A stretch of 64,000 nt of DNA from assembly GCF_029714425.1 (NCBI RefSeq), contig NZ_CP121668.1, positions 2,811,501-2,875,500 on the forward strand. The letters are read 5' to 3'. Every line of letters starts with the position of its first letter. The stretch's first letter is position 1. This stretch comes from Bradyrhizobium sp. CB2312. GTDB lineage: Bacteria > Pseudomonadota > Alphaproteobacteria > Rhizobiales > Xanthobacteraceae. Below, piece by piece: positions 46,249-55,542 of this stretch. The notes beneath the pieces were generated by a model, which did not search any database, was not told where the DNA came from, and saw only the letters and a list, made by a program, of their open reading frames with translations. The position numbers and the translations under genes were made by a program.

Positions 46249-46273
46249 GACGGGAGCGGAGGCCGCTCCCGTC
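46249..46273 (-). terminator. Hairpin after the Hsp20 gene
   Basis: Perfect 11-bp stem gacgggagcgg / ccgctcccgtc with a 3-base loop, 7 bases after the stop codon of the 46281 gene. Confidence 0.7.
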
Positions 46274-46280
46274 GATTCTG

Positions 46281-46778
46281 TCATTTCGAGTTGATCGCGA
46301 TACGCTTCACCTTGGATTCTGCTTGCGGCAGCTTTGGCATGGTGACAGTCAGCACTCCGTTCTTGAACGCAGCAGAGATCTTGTCCTGGTCCACGTCTTC
46401 GATCGGGATGCGCCGTTCAAATCTGCCGTAGTACCGCTCGCTGAACCGGCGATCCTTGTCTTCCGTCTCAGTCTTCTTCTCTCCCTTGATCGAGAGAACG
46501 CCATTGGCGAGTTCGATCTGGACGTCTTTCTCGTCGAGACCTGGCAACTCTGCCGTGACTTTCACGTCCTTCTCGCTCTCGTTGACCTCGATGCTCGGCC
46601 AATTCATCGACTGCTCGAGAAAGCTGCCGCCAAATGGCGCGACATCGAAGCCGCGGAAGACATCATCGAATAGCCGGTTCATCTCCCGGTGCAGGGTTAG
46701 AACCGGGTTGTAGTTTTCGGAGCGACGGGTGGTCACATCACGACCGCGGCCCCAAGGGATCAGATCAGTGATAGCCAT
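46281..46778 (-). CDS. Small heat-shock protein (Hsp20, class C-like)
   Basis: A 165-residue Hsp20. It opens MAITDLIPWGRGRDVTTRRS, with the alpha-crystallin domain SEKDVKVTAELPGLDEKDVQ, NGVLSIKGEKK and AAFKNGVLTVTMPKLP, and the C-terminal K-I-A-I tail. This type (LIPWGR start) is distinct from the class A proteins at 38252 and 46860. AAAAGGAGAAGC precedes the ATG. It lies 81 bases after the class A gene and has no ROSE of its own, so it is probably the second gene of that operon. Confidence 0.93.
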   Translation of the reverse strand: MAITDLIPWGRGRDVTTRRSENYNPVLTLHREMNRLFDDVFRGFDVAPFGGSFLEQSMNWPSIEVNESEKDVKVTAELPGLDEKDVQIELANGVLSIKGEKKTETEDKDRRFSERYYGRFERRIPIEDVDQDKISAAFKNGVLTVTMPKLPQAESKVKRIAINSK

Positions 46779-46859
46779 AGTGCTTCTCCTTTTCTTTTGT
46801 TCCAAAGCTTCGCGACGCGGCGAAGCTACGCCGCAGAATTCAATTGTGAGCAGGTGGTG

Positions 46860-47318
46860 TTATGCCGCCTGCTTGTTCTCACCTTGCTGGTGATCATCAC
46901 CTGTGCTGATCGCAATCTGGCGCGGCTTCATCGCCTCGGGAACCTCCCGAACCAGATCGATCTTGAGCATGCCATTCTCGAACGAGGCGCCCTTCACTTG
47001 CACGTACTCGGCCAGATTGAAGGTCCGTCGGAACGGGCGCGAAGAGATGCGTTGATAGAGATATTGATGGCTGCCCTTTTCGGCCTTGCGACCCTCGACA
47101 GTCAGCGTGTTCTGCTCGGCCGTGATGGAGACCTCGTCAGGCCTGAAGCCGGCAAGAGCCAGCGAGATTTGGTAGTGGTCCTCACCGAAACGTTCGATGT
47201 CGTAGGGCGGGTAATTGTCCCCGCTGGTCCATCGCCCGGAGTCGTCCTCGAGAAGGTCGAACAGACGATCGAACCCGATCGTCGATCGCCACAAGGGGGC
47301 AAGATCAAGCGTGGTCAT
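46860..47318 (-). CDS. Small heat-shock protein (Hsp20, class A)
   Basis: A 152-residue holdase closely related to the protein at 38252 (MTTLDLAPLWRSTIGFDRLF, NYPPYDIERFGEDHYQISLA, RPFRRTFNLAEYVQVKGASF). ATG 47318 is correctly spaced from the GGAGG inside the ROSE hairpin; the ATG at 47324 is too close. The two class A genes appear to be a duplication that includes leader and promoter. Confidence 0.93.
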   Translation of the reverse strand: MTTLDLAPLWRSTIGFDRLFDLLEDDSGRWTSGDNYPPYDIERFGEDHYQISLALAGFRPDEVSITAEQNTLTVEGRKAEKGSHQYLYQRISSRPFRRTFNLAEYVQVKGASFENGMLKIDLVREVPEAMKPRQIAISTGDDHQQGENKQAA

Positions 47319-47415
47319 AGCCATATCCTCCTTTGAGCAACATGGATAAGAGCACCCCGGACACCTGCCGGATGCCCGCTGACCGGGCCCTGTACCGGGC
47401 GCCCGATCGTGCCGT
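47319..47415 (-). promoter_or_regulatory. ROSE RNA thermometer of the second class A small-HSP gene
   Basis: On the minus strand the leader has GC-rich stems (gcccggtacagggcccggtc) and ends ccatgttgctcaaaggagga then tatggctATG: TTGCTC (47335-47340) faces GGAGG (47327-47331). Confidence 0.8.
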
Positions 47416-47441
47416 GCAATTGCTGCGCGGCTATCCATGAA

Positions 47442-47468
47442 ATTAGAAGCGTGTCGTGTCGTTTCAAG
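47442..47468 (-). promoter_or_regulatory. RpoH-type promoter of the second small-HSP operon
   Basis: Minus strand CTTGAA (47463-47468), 14 bases, TTCTAAT (47442-47448): same boxes and spacing as at 30741 and 38086. Confidence 0.65.
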
Positions 47469-47550
47469 GCCTTCCAGGCACCTGCGAGAAATTGCGGTGT
47501 CGCCCCCATGTCTTTGTTGGGCCCGGCTCAGGCGAATCTGGAAGGGGTTC

Positions 47551-47916
47551 CTATCGTCCTGCTGCGCCTCGGCCGGTCCCTCGAAGCTTACCTGAAGTGA
47601 GAGTGACCATGGCCCAAGCAGCCCCTGACTCGACGAAGTTCCTCAAGGCATCGGAGATCGCGTGGCCTTCGGCGGCGATGCGACGCTCGAGTTCGCGCGC
47701 AATATCCTCTGGCCTCTCGCGACCACCCCTCGATCGGATGAACGCGACGACGCGAAGGACTTGATCGTATTGGTCGGCGAGCAGGCCGCCGATCAGCGTG
47801 GAGTAGGTGACAACTTCGCCAGTCTCGCGAAACGCTGCGCCGTCCCGGAACTCCTCCAGGACCAAGTAGAAATCCTTATCGAGCCGGTCGTTCGGAATGA
47901 TCGAAGGGAAGGCCAT
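47551..47916 (-). CDS. Hypothetical protein
   Basis: A 121-residue soluble protein, MAFPSIIPNDRLDKDFYLVL then EEFRDGAAFRETGEV and VLRVVAFIRSRGGRERPEDI. The ATG at 47916 is chosen; a TTG two codons earlier is possible. Similar hypothetical proteins are, from memory, common in Bradyrhizobium. Function unknown. Confidence 0.6.
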   Translation of the reverse strand: MAFPSIIPNDRLDKDFYLVLEEFRDGAAFRETGEVVTYSTLIGGLLADQYDQVLRVVAFIRSRGGRERPEDIARELERRIAAEGHAISDALRNFVESGAAWAMVTLTSGKLRGTGRGAAGR

Positions 47917-48000
47917 ACGCAAGAACTCCAGTGGCCGGAGTCCAACATAGGGTGGGCGCGGCGAGAAGGCGAACTCGGACCTCGCATGCGCTAAGGGAAG

Positions 48001-48057
48001 GCGGAGAGAGGGCCCCGGCCTGCCGAGGCTTGGGGGGTATGGCCGGGGCCGCTCCGC
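48001..48057. repeat. Strong GC-rich inverted repeat
   Basis: ggccccggcc (48011-48020) pairs with ggccggggcc (48041-48050) around a 20-base loop, extended by gcggag / ctccgc outside. Lies between two minor genes; could be a terminator or a structured RNA. Confidence 0.5.
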
Positions 48058-48199
48058 CAGCTCGGTCGGCGAACCGGCGAGTCCACAAGCTCGTACGGCG
48101 GCGTTCGTTCCTCGCTCGTCTAGGCGGTTGACCAGCCGTAGCGTCTATTGGAACGAAAGCAACATGCGTTGATTGATCGGCCTAGATTGGGCGGATCAA

Positions 48200-48431
48200 A
48201 TGGCGCGCTACTACTTCGATTTGGTTGATCAAGATGGCTTTGTGGTTGATGAGGAAGGCTTGGAGTTCACGGACATGGAGGGAAGCCACCCAAGCCATGG
48301 CCGATGCGGCCCGAGAAAGCTTGCAGCGCCCTTTCAAGCCCAGCGAAGCCGCCATTGAGGTGCGCGACGATCTCGGGCCGGTCATGCGGGTGCGCTTCAG
48401 GATCGGGATAGAACGCCTGAGGAAGCAGTGA
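48200..48431 (+). pseudogene. DUF6894 protein with a one-base insertion
   Basis: Starts MARYYFDLVDQDGFVVDEEG and reads to LEFTDME, then the family sequence EATQAMADAARESLQRPFKP continues in another frame to the stop at 48431. An extra G in the GAGGG run at 48279-48282 explains the break. Corrected, it would be 76 residues, similar in type to the intact protein at 16-252. Confidence 0.65.
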
Positions 48432-48734
48432 GGCCTCACTCGGCGTCCCGTTCGTCTTGACCCTGGTGCTGTCCTAATTGGGACACCCGCAGATTAGATT
48501 TAGGACATTGTATCATTTGAGACTCCGCGAGTGAATCCCGGGCGGGACGCTATCAACCGGCGTCCGGCATGAGCCGGTGCGTCGGGCGGTCTCGGTGCGT
48601 CTCGGTCCAGCCCCGGAGATGCCCGGGGCCGTTCGCACCCGCAGAGGGAAATTAGGATACCTACATTGCGGATCGGCCAGCTTACCGAGGCATCGCCTAA
48701 TTAGGGATATCGCCCGAGCTCCCTCGACACGGTG
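48432..48734. other. Intergenic region before the glycan cluster end
   Basis: No coding sequence. A hairpin-like ccccggagatgcccgggg is present near 48613, and TGTCCTAATTGGGACA near 48466 is a short inverted repeat of the form TGT-N10-ACA. Confidence 0.4.
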
Positions 48735-49802
48735 TCATCCGCCTGGATCAGTTGCCTTCAACCGGCTTCGTGCCGAATGCCCCGTCCGACGTGGTGCAAT
48801 TGCCGGCACCAGCGTCGGTGCCTCACCCGCGATGCGCAACGCGAAATAGGCAATCGTGGCCTGAAGACCGTCCTGCAGTGCGACGCGAGGGCGCCATCCC
48901 AATAAGCGCACGGCGGTATCGATGACCGGCTTGCGGCGTTTTGGATCGTCTTTCGGCAGCGCTTCGAAGCGGAGAGGCGAGACCGATTCCGTATGCGTCA
49001 GGACCTCTCGGGCTATGGCCTCTATAGTGACCTCGTGCGGATTGCCAAGATTGCAGGGGCCGGTCACCGAGGCTGGGCTGTCCATGAGCAGCTGGAGGCC
49101 GCGCACGAGATCATCGACGAAGCAGAAGCTCCTCGTCTGCGTGCCGCCGCCGTATATCGTGATAGGCTTGCCGCGGAGCGCCTGCACGATGAAATTCGAG
49201 ACGACACGGCCGTCGTTCTCCAGCATGCGCGGGCCGTAGGTGTTGAAGATACGCGCGACCTTGATCTCAGTCCCGCACGTGCGGTGGTAGTCGAACATCA
49301 GCGTCTCGGCGGCGCGCTTGCCCTCGTCGTAGCAGGCCCGCGGTCCGATCGGGTTGACGTTGCCGAGATAGGATTCCGGCTGTGGATGTACCTCCGGATC
49401 GCCGTAGACCTCGCTGGTGGAAGCCTGCAAGACGCGGGCGCCCTTCCGGTACGCAAGTTCGAGCAGGTTGATGGTGCCGAGTACGCACGTCTTCATCGTG
49501 CCGACCGGATCCTTCTGGTAGTGCCGGGGCGAGGCGGGGCAGGCTAGGCTGTAGATCCGGTCGATCTCGCCACCGATCTCGATCTGCTCGCGCACATCAT
49601 GCTCGATGAAGCGGAAATTCGGATGGTTTAGCAGCGGCCTGATATTGTCGATGCTACCCGTAAGCAGATTGTCGATGCAGATCACCGCGTTGCCGCGCTG
49701 CAGGAGCGAATCGCAGAGATGAGAGCCGATGAACCCGGCGCCGCCGGCGATCAGCACGGTTGGCGAGTGGCGAAGCGTGGGGATACGGGTCTGCAGTGTC
49801 AT
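48735..49802 (-). CDS. uxs: UDP-glucuronate decarboxylase-like SDR (UDP-xylose synthase)
   Basis: A 355-residue extended short-chain dehydrogenase. The NAD site is [18 protein letters not shown], the catalytic Tyr-Lys is in [13 protein letters not shown], and [40 protein letters not shown] and [20 protein letters not shown] are diagnostic of UDP-glucuronate decarboxylases, which make UDP-xylose. Last gene of the cluster. The C-terminal 40 residues are extra relative to the family. Supplies a pentose donor for one of the glycosyltransferases. Confidence 0.85.
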   Translation of the reverse strand: MTLQTRIPTLRHSPTVLIAGGAGFIGSHLCDSLLQRGNAVICIDNLLTGSIDNIRPLLNHPNFRFIEHDVREQIEIGGEIDRIYSLACPASPRHYQKDPVGTMKTCVLGTINLLELAYRKGARVLQASTSEVYGDPEVHPQPESYLGNVNPIGPRACYDEGKRAAETLMFDYHRTCGTEIKVARIFNTYGPRMLENDGRVVSNFIVQALRGKPITIYGGGTQTRSFCFVDDLVRGLQLLMDSPASVTGPCNLGNPHEVTIEAIAREVLTHTESVSPLRFEALPKDDPKRRKPVIDTAVRLLGWRPRVALQDGLQATIAYFALRIAGEAPTLVPAIAPRRTGHSARSRLKATDPGG

Positions 49803-49813
49803 GGCAAGCACCT

Positions 49814-50938
49814 TCAGAGTTCGGCGACCTGCACAGGCCGGTTGGCCTGACGGGGCGCGGATTTGCGGTGGCGTCGCGCGGCTGCTTCGGCGTAGTAGGC
49901 CTCCAGCTGGCGGGCTCTGTGCTCGGACGTGTGAACGGAGAGGACGCGCCGGCGCGCGTTCTCCGCGATTGCGCGCCGGCGCTCTTCGGGCATATCGCGC
50001 AGGATCTCGATGACGTCGCGCGGGGTTGACGCAAGAAGAATTTCCCGCGACGGCTCGAAGATCGTCTCGATCCCTGGCCATCGATCGGAAATCACGGGCG
50101 TGCCACAGGCGGCCGCTTCAAACAGCCGGACGCTCGGCGAGAAGCCCAGCACGCGCATGTCGGCGCGGGTCGCATTCAAAGTGAACCGCTGCTCCGCGTA
50201 GAACATCGGGTGCTGCTTCGGAGCCAGATGCTCGATCCGCAAGACATTTTCGGGCCAGTGGATACCTTCAGGATATTGCGCGCCAGCGACCGCGAATTGC
50301 TCCGACGGCAGCGTTCGCGCCGGCGACAACATCAATTGATCAAGGATGGGTTGCCGGTCCTCGCTGTAGGTTCCGAGATAACCGAGCGCCCATTTCGTCT
50401 GCGCCTGTTGCGGTGCGTATGTATAGGTGTCGGCGCTACAATAGAGAACCCGTGCCATCGGGCTGCCGTAGCGCTGCTCGATCATCTCCGGCACCGGACC
50501 GCCGGCGAAGGATAGATAGAGGTCGAAACGCGGGATCATCGCGGCGGACAAATAGTCGAGGCCCTGGTCGAGCCGGGCCAGCGTCACCGGCGTGTCGATG
50601 TCGTAGAAGGCGGTGAGTCCTCGCGCCTGACTCGTGATCCATTCAGAGATGGCGATGCCATCCGGCACATAAGACCCGATGATGATGAGATCGGCGTCTT
50701 TGACCAACTTTCCGAAGCGGCGAGGGACATCCTTCAGCGACTGATAGAGCTCGACCGTCCACGACAACGGCTTGGTGAGATCGCGATGCTCGCGATACCA
50801 GGCAGTGTCGCGTTCCAGGAACGTAACTTTGTGGCCTCGCCGCGCGAGCGCCTCGATCAGGGCGCGATAGGTCGTGGCATGACCATTGCCCCATGACGAT
50901 GTGACCGAAAGACCGACGACGACGATGCTGAGGTTCAT
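49814..50938 (-). CDS. Glycosyltransferase (CgeB/Glyco_trans_1_2 type)
   Basis: A 374-residue soluble GT-B enzyme. It opens [20 protein letters not shown], has a middle [30 protein letters not shown], and the C-terminal nucleotide-sugar region [20 protein letters not shown]. Closely similar throughout to the product of 61644, so they are paralogues; 50935 and 52020 are more distant. The start overlaps the stop of the upstream gene (ATGA). Donor and acceptor unknown. Confidence 0.82.
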   Translation of the reverse strand: MNLSIVVVGLSVTSSWGNGHATTYRALIEALARRGHKVTFLERDTAWYREHRDLTKPLSWTVELYQSLKDVPRRFGKLVKDADLIIIGSYVPDGIAISEWITSQARGLTAFYDIDTPVTLARLDQGLDYLSAAMIPRFDLYLSFAGGPVPEMIEQRYGSPMARVLYCSADTYTYAPQQAQTKWALGYLGTYSEDRQPILDQLMLSPARTLPSEQFAVAGAQYPEGIHWPENVLRIEHLAPKQHPMFYAEQRFTLNATRADMRVLGFSPSVRLFEAAACGTPVISDRWPGIETIFEPSREILLASTPRDVIEILRDMPEERRRAIAENARRRVLSVHTSEHRARQLEAYYAEAAARRHRKSAPRQANRPVQVAEL

Positions 50939-52023
50939 TCTGCTGCCTCGATTCGCGAGCTGCTTCCGACGAAGATTTGGTTGAACTGGCGGGCGCGATG
51001 CCGATAGGTGTGTTGGCTCAGGATGCGAGCGCGGGCACGGCTCGCAATCGCGGCGGCGCGATCGATGCTAAGGGCGCCGAGATGGCCAGCCACTTCGGCT
51101 CCATTCGCGGCCACCAGCACTTCGCGATCCGGCTCGAGGAAGTGGTCGATGCCTTTCCATTGATCGGTGATCAGGCAGGCGCCGGCCCCGATCGCTTCGA
51201 ACACCCGCGTCGGCGGCGAGAAGCCGTAGCGCGCCATGCTGTCGCGATTGATGTTGAGCGTGGCAAGGCCGGAGCCGAAGAATGCATTGTGCTCGCCGGT
51301 TCCGACATGTCCGATCTTGCGGATGTTGCTCGCCGTGTCCTTGGTCTCCCAGCCGGAGCCGCCGAGGACGAAGGTCTTGTCCGGCAAGTTGCGTGCGAGG
51401 TCGAGAAAGAAATGTTCGACCCGCTGCTCGCGATCGGGCAGGCGATTTGCCAGCAGGCTGAGATCGCAGGCGAAGCTCGGTTTGGGCGGGGACGGAAAAT
51501 GCGTCTCGGGATCGAGCGCGTTGTAGATCGGCACGCAATCGCGCGCGCCGTTCGTGCGGTAGCCCGATACGACGCCATTGCCGCCGCCGTAGGTAAGGAC
51601 CATGTCGTAGGACGAAATTGCGCGCCGCAGATGATGCTCGGGGTCGCTTGCCATGGCTTCGAGCGTGGCGGGGGCATCGACATCCCAGTAGACCCGCATG
51701 GTTTTGGAGGGCAGGGCCGCGACCGCGAGCTCCAGCTCGCGATCGAAGACACCGACACCGCTGGCCTTGATCATCATCTCGGCCGATCGCGCGGCCGCAT
51801 CGAGCGCGCTGCGCCAGCCGTCCGCCGTCGCGGGATAGACGACGACCCTGGCCCAGTCGGGATCGGCGATGTCGCGGTGGGCCTGCCGCTCGAAAGCGTC
51901 GGGCTCGAAGAAAGTGATCTCGTGTCCGAGCGCGGCAATCTGCTTGAGCATGCCGCGATAATAAGTAGCGGCACCGTTCCAGTAGGACGAGACGAGGCTG
52001 GATCCGAAGAAGCAGATCTTCAT
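50935..52023 (-). CDS. Glycosyltransferase (Glyco_trans_1_2 type)
   Basis: A 362-residue GT-B enzyme starting MKICFFGSSLVSSYWNGAAT. The C-terminal half keeps RVFEAIGAGACLITDQWKGI and HLEPDREV-like residues, then the SQHTYRHRARQF tail shared with its neighbours. It overlaps both adjacent genes by 4 bases. Donor and acceptor unknown. Confidence 0.82.
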   Translation of the reverse strand: MKICFFGSSLVSSYWNGAATYYRGMLKQIAALGHEITFFEPDAFERQAHRDIADPDWARVVVYPATADGWRSALDAAARSAEMMIKASGVGVFDRELELAVAALPSKTMRVYWDVDAPATLEAMASDPEHHLRRAISSYDMVLTYGGGNGVVSGYRTNGARDCVPIYNALDPETHFPSPPKPSFACDLSLLANRLPDREQRVEHFFLDLARNLPDKTFVLGGSGWETKDTASNIRKIGHVGTGEHNAFFGSGLATLNINRDSMARYGFSPPTRVFEAIGAGACLITDQWKGIDHFLEPDREVLVAANGAEVAGHLGALSIDRAAAIASRARARILSQHTYRHRARQFNQIFVGSSSRIEAAE

Positions 52024-53150
52024 GGGGAGGCTCCGATGTACCGCAGCGGTCGTGACGATGAGTCTGACGCAAGGATGTCCTCCGCGATCCCGACAAGCTG
52101 TTGTGCGCGATGACGACAGGTATGACGCTCGCGGATCGTGCGAAAGCCGGTCTCGATCATGGCGGAAGACAGCTCTCGATCGTCGAGAACGGCACGGAGC
52201 GCGCGCTTCATCTCCCTGCCATTCGCGGCCTTGAGATAAGCGCCGTCCGGAAACAGGCCTTCCGTATCGAACCAGGGGGCCGACACCAGGGGAATGCCGC
52301 AGGCGAGCGCCTCGAACACGCGGATGGTGGGGATGCCCGGCAGGGACCGAACATAGGGGCCGCGTGGGACGTGAACGGTCGCGCGCGCGCTCGCGAAGGC
52401 GACCGGCGCCCAATGCGCCGGCAGCCAGCCACCATGGCGGATGCCGGCGGCTCGGATAGTCCGGACGGCCTCATCTGAATAACGCACGCCATAGATGCTC
52501 GCGCGCAGCTTGAGTTCGGCAACCGGTTCGACCAGATACTCGTTGAGCTCGGCGCTGCGTTCGTCGTCGCCCCAATTGCCGATCCAGACGAGATCGTCGG
52601 TGCGCTCGACATTGGACAGAGGATGGTACATCACGACATCGGCACCCTCGTGCCATGTGTAGGCCCGATTGCCCCAACCGAGTTTCACGTAGATCTGGCG
52701 AAGCACCTCGCCGAAGGCCAGCACGCCGTCGAATGCATCGAGGTCGAACTGCGCAAGTTCCTCCGGCGCAGTAACCGCGCGGTGATGGGTGTCGTGGAAC
52801 AGCAGTGTGAAGGGAGCGCCGTGCGCGCGCTTGTATCCGATCTTCTCGATCACGTCGGGCGAATTCCACTCATGCACGATGACGAGATCAGCGCCATCCA
52901 GTGCTTCGTCGAAATCGAGCGAGGCGTCATAACGGCGAATGGAGACGCCGGGGAAAAGCTGGCCGATGTCTTGCAGCGCCTGACTGCCGGCCTCGCGGAT
53001 GGCATTCAGCCGGCTCCAGCCGTCGATCGGCTCGAACAGGACGACCTGGTGCCCGAGCGCGTCCAGCTCGCGGGCATAGCCGCGCAGAAAGTGTGCGTTG
53101 CCGTTGTTCCAGCAGGAGGTGAAGGCGTGATAGAACAGGACGCATTTCAT
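52020..53150 (-). CDS. Glycosyltransferase (Glyco_trans_1_2 type)
   Basis: A 376-residue GT-B enzyme starting MKCVLFYHAFTSCWNNGNAH, with LVIVHEWNSPDVIEKIGYKR, FHDTHHRAVT, and a C-terminal IRVFEALACGIPLVSAPWFD and RERHTCRHRAQQL. Part of the family of four in this cluster. Overlaps neighbours by 4 bases. Donor and acceptor unknown. Confidence 0.82.
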   Translation of the reverse strand: MKCVLFYHAFTSCWNNGNAHFLRGYARELDALGHQVVLFEPIDGWSRLNAIREAGSQALQDIGQLFPGVSIRRYDASLDFDEALDGADLVIVHEWNSPDVIEKIGYKRAHGAPFTLLFHDTHHRAVTAPEELAQFDLDAFDGVLAFGEVLRQIYVKLGWGNRAYTWHEGADVVMYHPLSNVERTDDLVWIGNWGDDERSAELNEYLVEPVAELKLRASIYGVRYSDEAVRTIRAAGIRHGGWLPAHWAPVAFASARATVHVPRGPYVRSLPGIPTIRVFEALACGIPLVSAPWFDTEGLFPDGAYLKAANGREMKRALRAVLDDRELSSAMIETGFRTIRERHTCRHRAQQLVGIAEDILASDSSSRPLRYIGASP

Positions 53151-54259
53151 GCGCGCACCTCGATCTGCCCGGTTTGAGGTGACGCGCGATCGGAGGAGAG
53201 CAGCCCTTCGTAGAGCTTCAGATAGGTGCTGGTTGTTCGCGCCAGCGAATAGGTCAGGGAATGTTCGTAGGCGGCACGTTGCAGACGCGTTCTTTCGAGG
53301 TCATCGGCGCAGAGAGCAGAGAGAGCTTGGTGTAGCACCTGAGTGTCAGTGGGATCGAAGAACAGCGCGGCTCCGCGCCACAACTCCCGGAAGGTTGGAA
53401 TGTCCGACAGCACGAGCGCGCAGCCGGCGGCGGCTGCCTCGAGCACGGAAAGGCCGAATGGCTCGTAGAGCGCCGGACTTACAAAGATCCCGGCATGCTG
53501 GAGATGTCCGCGCACCGCATTGTGCGGCAATTGTCCAAGCCAGGTGATGCCACTTGACGAATCCGCCCCGGCAGGGCCTGCGACCTGAATCGGCCAGCCC
53601 AGCCCTGGTGCCGCCGCCGCCAGCACTCCGATATTCTTGGCGCGATCCCAGAGCCGGCCGGCTGCGAAGATCAGCTCTCGCTTTCGGCACGGAGAGCCGC
53701 CGGCAGCAATGCCGTTCCAGATCACGGCTCCGGGTGAGCGGGGCCTATAGATCCCTACGATGTCGTCGTGGAAGGACTGGCTTGGGCAGACCCAGGCCGG
53801 CGTGTTGTCGAGTGCCGCAGCTACGTGTTTCGTATAGCGCGTCCATCGTGGCTCGACGAGCCAGGCCGTATCGCGGCATGCTAGCGCCCACGAGTTGACG
53901 CAGGAATGTGCCACAAGAACCGTCGGCGCACGCCATGCGAGGGTCGCCTCTCGGAAACTGTTGAGATGGACGATGTCGGGCCGGATTCGGGCTTCCAGCC
54001 TGGCGAGGACGCGGGCGGCGTTGTTCAGATCACGGCCTTCTGGGTCCTGCCATTCCAGGGCAAGGTTCGTATCGATCAGGTGAACTCCCGAGCCGCGAAG
54101 CATCTCACGTTGATCGGCGCTTGCGGGCGGGCCCATTGTCGCGAGGGTGACGTCGGCACCGGAGGTGACGAGGCTCGACGCAAGACCGCACGAATAGGTC
54201 CAAACGCCTCCCACGGCGTCGGTCGTCATCAGGATTCGGATGTGCGACGGGCGGCTCAT
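53147..54259 (-). CDS. GT4-family glycosyltransferase
   Basis: A 370-residue retaining GT-B enzyme. It starts with TTDAVGGVWTYSCGLASSLV, contains FAAGRLWDRAKNIGVLAAAA (the GRLxxxKN motif) and the donor-binding EPFGLSVLEAAAAGCALVLS (E-x7-E). Overlaps the radical SAM gene by 4 bases. Typical of sugar transfer from UDP- or GDP-sugars; acceptor unknown. Confidence 0.87.
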   Translation of the reverse strand: MSRPSHIRILMTTDAVGGVWTYSCGLASSLVTSGADVTLATMGPPASADQREMLRGSGVHLIDTNLALEWQDPEGRDLNNAARVLARLEARIRPDIVHLNSFREATLAWRAPTVLVAHSCVNSWALACRDTAWLVEPRWTRYTKHVAAALDNTPAWVCPSQSFHDDIVGIYRPRSPGAVIWNGIAAGGSPCRKRELIFAAGRLWDRAKNIGVLAAAAPGLGWPIQVAGPAGADSSSGITWLGQLPHNAVRGHLQHAGIFVSPALYEPFGLSVLEAAAAGCALVLSDIPTFRELWRGAALFFDPTDTQVLHQALSALCADDLERTRLQRAAYEHSLTYSLARTTSTYLKLYEGLLSSDRASPQTGQIEVRA

Positions 54260-55542
54260 GACGCCACCGGATGTTCGAGGGCCTCTAGCGGGACGGGACG
54301 ATCGTTCTGCACGTCGCTGAACTGGTCGAACATTCCGAGATAGTGCCGGTGCGCGCGCTCCCAGGCGAAATCGTCCGCCTCGCCCCAGAGCCTCCGGTAA
54401 TCCGGCGAGCCGGGATAGGGGTAGAGCGGGACCGGATCATTGGCCCAGATGCCGGCATCCTGCATCTTGTGACGCCAGCGCTGCACCACGGGATCGTCGT
54501 CCTCGGGCACCTCGATCAGATTGGCCTGCACGAACGGGACGTGCCGGCGCGCTTCGACCAGGCGGTCGGCGAGCTGGTCGGTCGTCATCTTGCAGTTCTT
54601 GGCGAGCGCGGCGCGTCCCTCAACGGTGAGACTCTCAATTCCTGCCTCGATCGATACGCAGCCGGCACGGCCGAGCAAAGCGAGCATATCGGGCTTCCAG
54701 AGATCGATGCGGGTCTGCACGCCGAACTTGAGACCCCGCGTGCTCAGCCCGTCCAGGAGCTCGGGGCTCGGAAGGAAAATTTCGTCGATGAAGTAGACAT
54801 ATTCGACACCTTGCCCGCGCAGGCGATCGATCTCGTCAAGAATGATGGGGGGCGGCCGCTTGCGATAGGTATTGCGAAAATTCTCCTTAGCGCAGAACGT
54901 GCAATTGTAGGGGCATCCCCGCGACGCCTCGACCTCCGCTCCGGGCCCCAACGGCTCGGCCTCGAAACGGTGATGGTGGTGCTGGTGACGCCGGATCATC
55001 TCGTCCGGCCAGTCGAGCGCCGGCTGATCCCTGAAGTCGACGGCCTGCGGGCCGCCATTGACCCGGACCGAGTCGCCGTCCGCAAAGCACAGGCCGGAAA
55101 AATCGCGCTCGCCATTTGCCAGGCGCAGCAAGGATGCCTCGCACTCGCCCATCACGATGATGTCGACGGCGAGCTTCTTGAGAGCCGCCCGCGGCGTCGT
55201 CGAGCCGTGCGGGCCGACCGCGATCAGGGTCGGTGCAAGATCCCGCACCGCCAGTGCAAGCTCCTGCGGAACGCGCAATTCCGGCGGTGCGCAGCGCCAG
55301 AACAGGTAGGTCGGAGCTGTCGTGATGACGATCAGGTCGGGGCTGAACGCGCGTAGCTCTGCTTCGATATCCTGGAATGACAGATCGTACATGTGTGCAT
55401 CGAGCAGCAGCGTCCGGTGCCCGGCCACCTTCAGGTAATGCTCGGAGATCCCGAGCTCGAGCGGAAGGTGGGGGGACCGGCAGCCGAAATAGATGCTGCC
55501 GCCAAAATCCCAATTCGGGTTGATCAGGGCGACGCGCGTCAT
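54256..55542 (-). CDS. B12-binding radical SAM enzyme
   Basis: A 428-residue enzyme. Residues about 1-150 form the cobalamin-binding domain (RVALINPNWDFGGSIYFGCR, LLLDAHMYDLSF, LIAVGPHGSTTP); the radical SAM core has the [4Fe-4S] motif CPYNCTFC in EASRGCPYNCTFCAKENFRN. This class commonly methylates unreactive carbons or rearranges carbon skeletons. I recall a TIGRFAM family of this type described as belonging to a rhizo-twelve oligosaccharide system. It sits mid-cluster with 4-base overlaps on both sides, so its substrate is probably a sugar intermediate. Confidence 0.88.
   Translation of the reverse strand: MTRVALINPNWDFGGSIYFGCRSPHLPLELGISEHYLKVAGHRTLLLDAHMYDLSFQDIEAELRAFSPDLIVITTAPTYLFWRCAPPELRVPQELALAVRDLAPTLIAVGPHGSTTPRAALKKLAVDIIVMGECEASLLRLANGERDFSGLCFADGDSVRVNGGPQAVDFRDQPALDWPDEMIRRHQHHHHRFEAEPLGPGAEVEASRGCPYNCTFCAKENFRNTYRKRPPPIILDEIDRLRGQGVEYVYFIDEIFLPSPELLDGLSTRGLKFGVQTRIDLWKPDMLALLGRAGCVSIEAGIESLTVEGRAALAKNCKMTTDQLADRLVEARRHVPFVQANLIEVPEDDDPVVQRWRHKMQDAGIWANDPVPLYPYPGSPDYRRLWGEADDFAWERAHRHYLGMFDQFSDVQNDRPVPLEALEHPVAS

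Noticed and set aside
51171..51758. Arg/Ser-rich frame inside a glycosyltransferase gene
   Set aside because: Composition typical of an out-of-frame reading of GC-rich coding DNA; no motif or ribosome site.
49814..52413. Long plus- and minus-strand frames overlapping the glycosyltransferases
   Set aside because: High GC makes antisense frames open; the minus-strand frames with glycosyltransferase motifs and 4-base overlaps explain the region.
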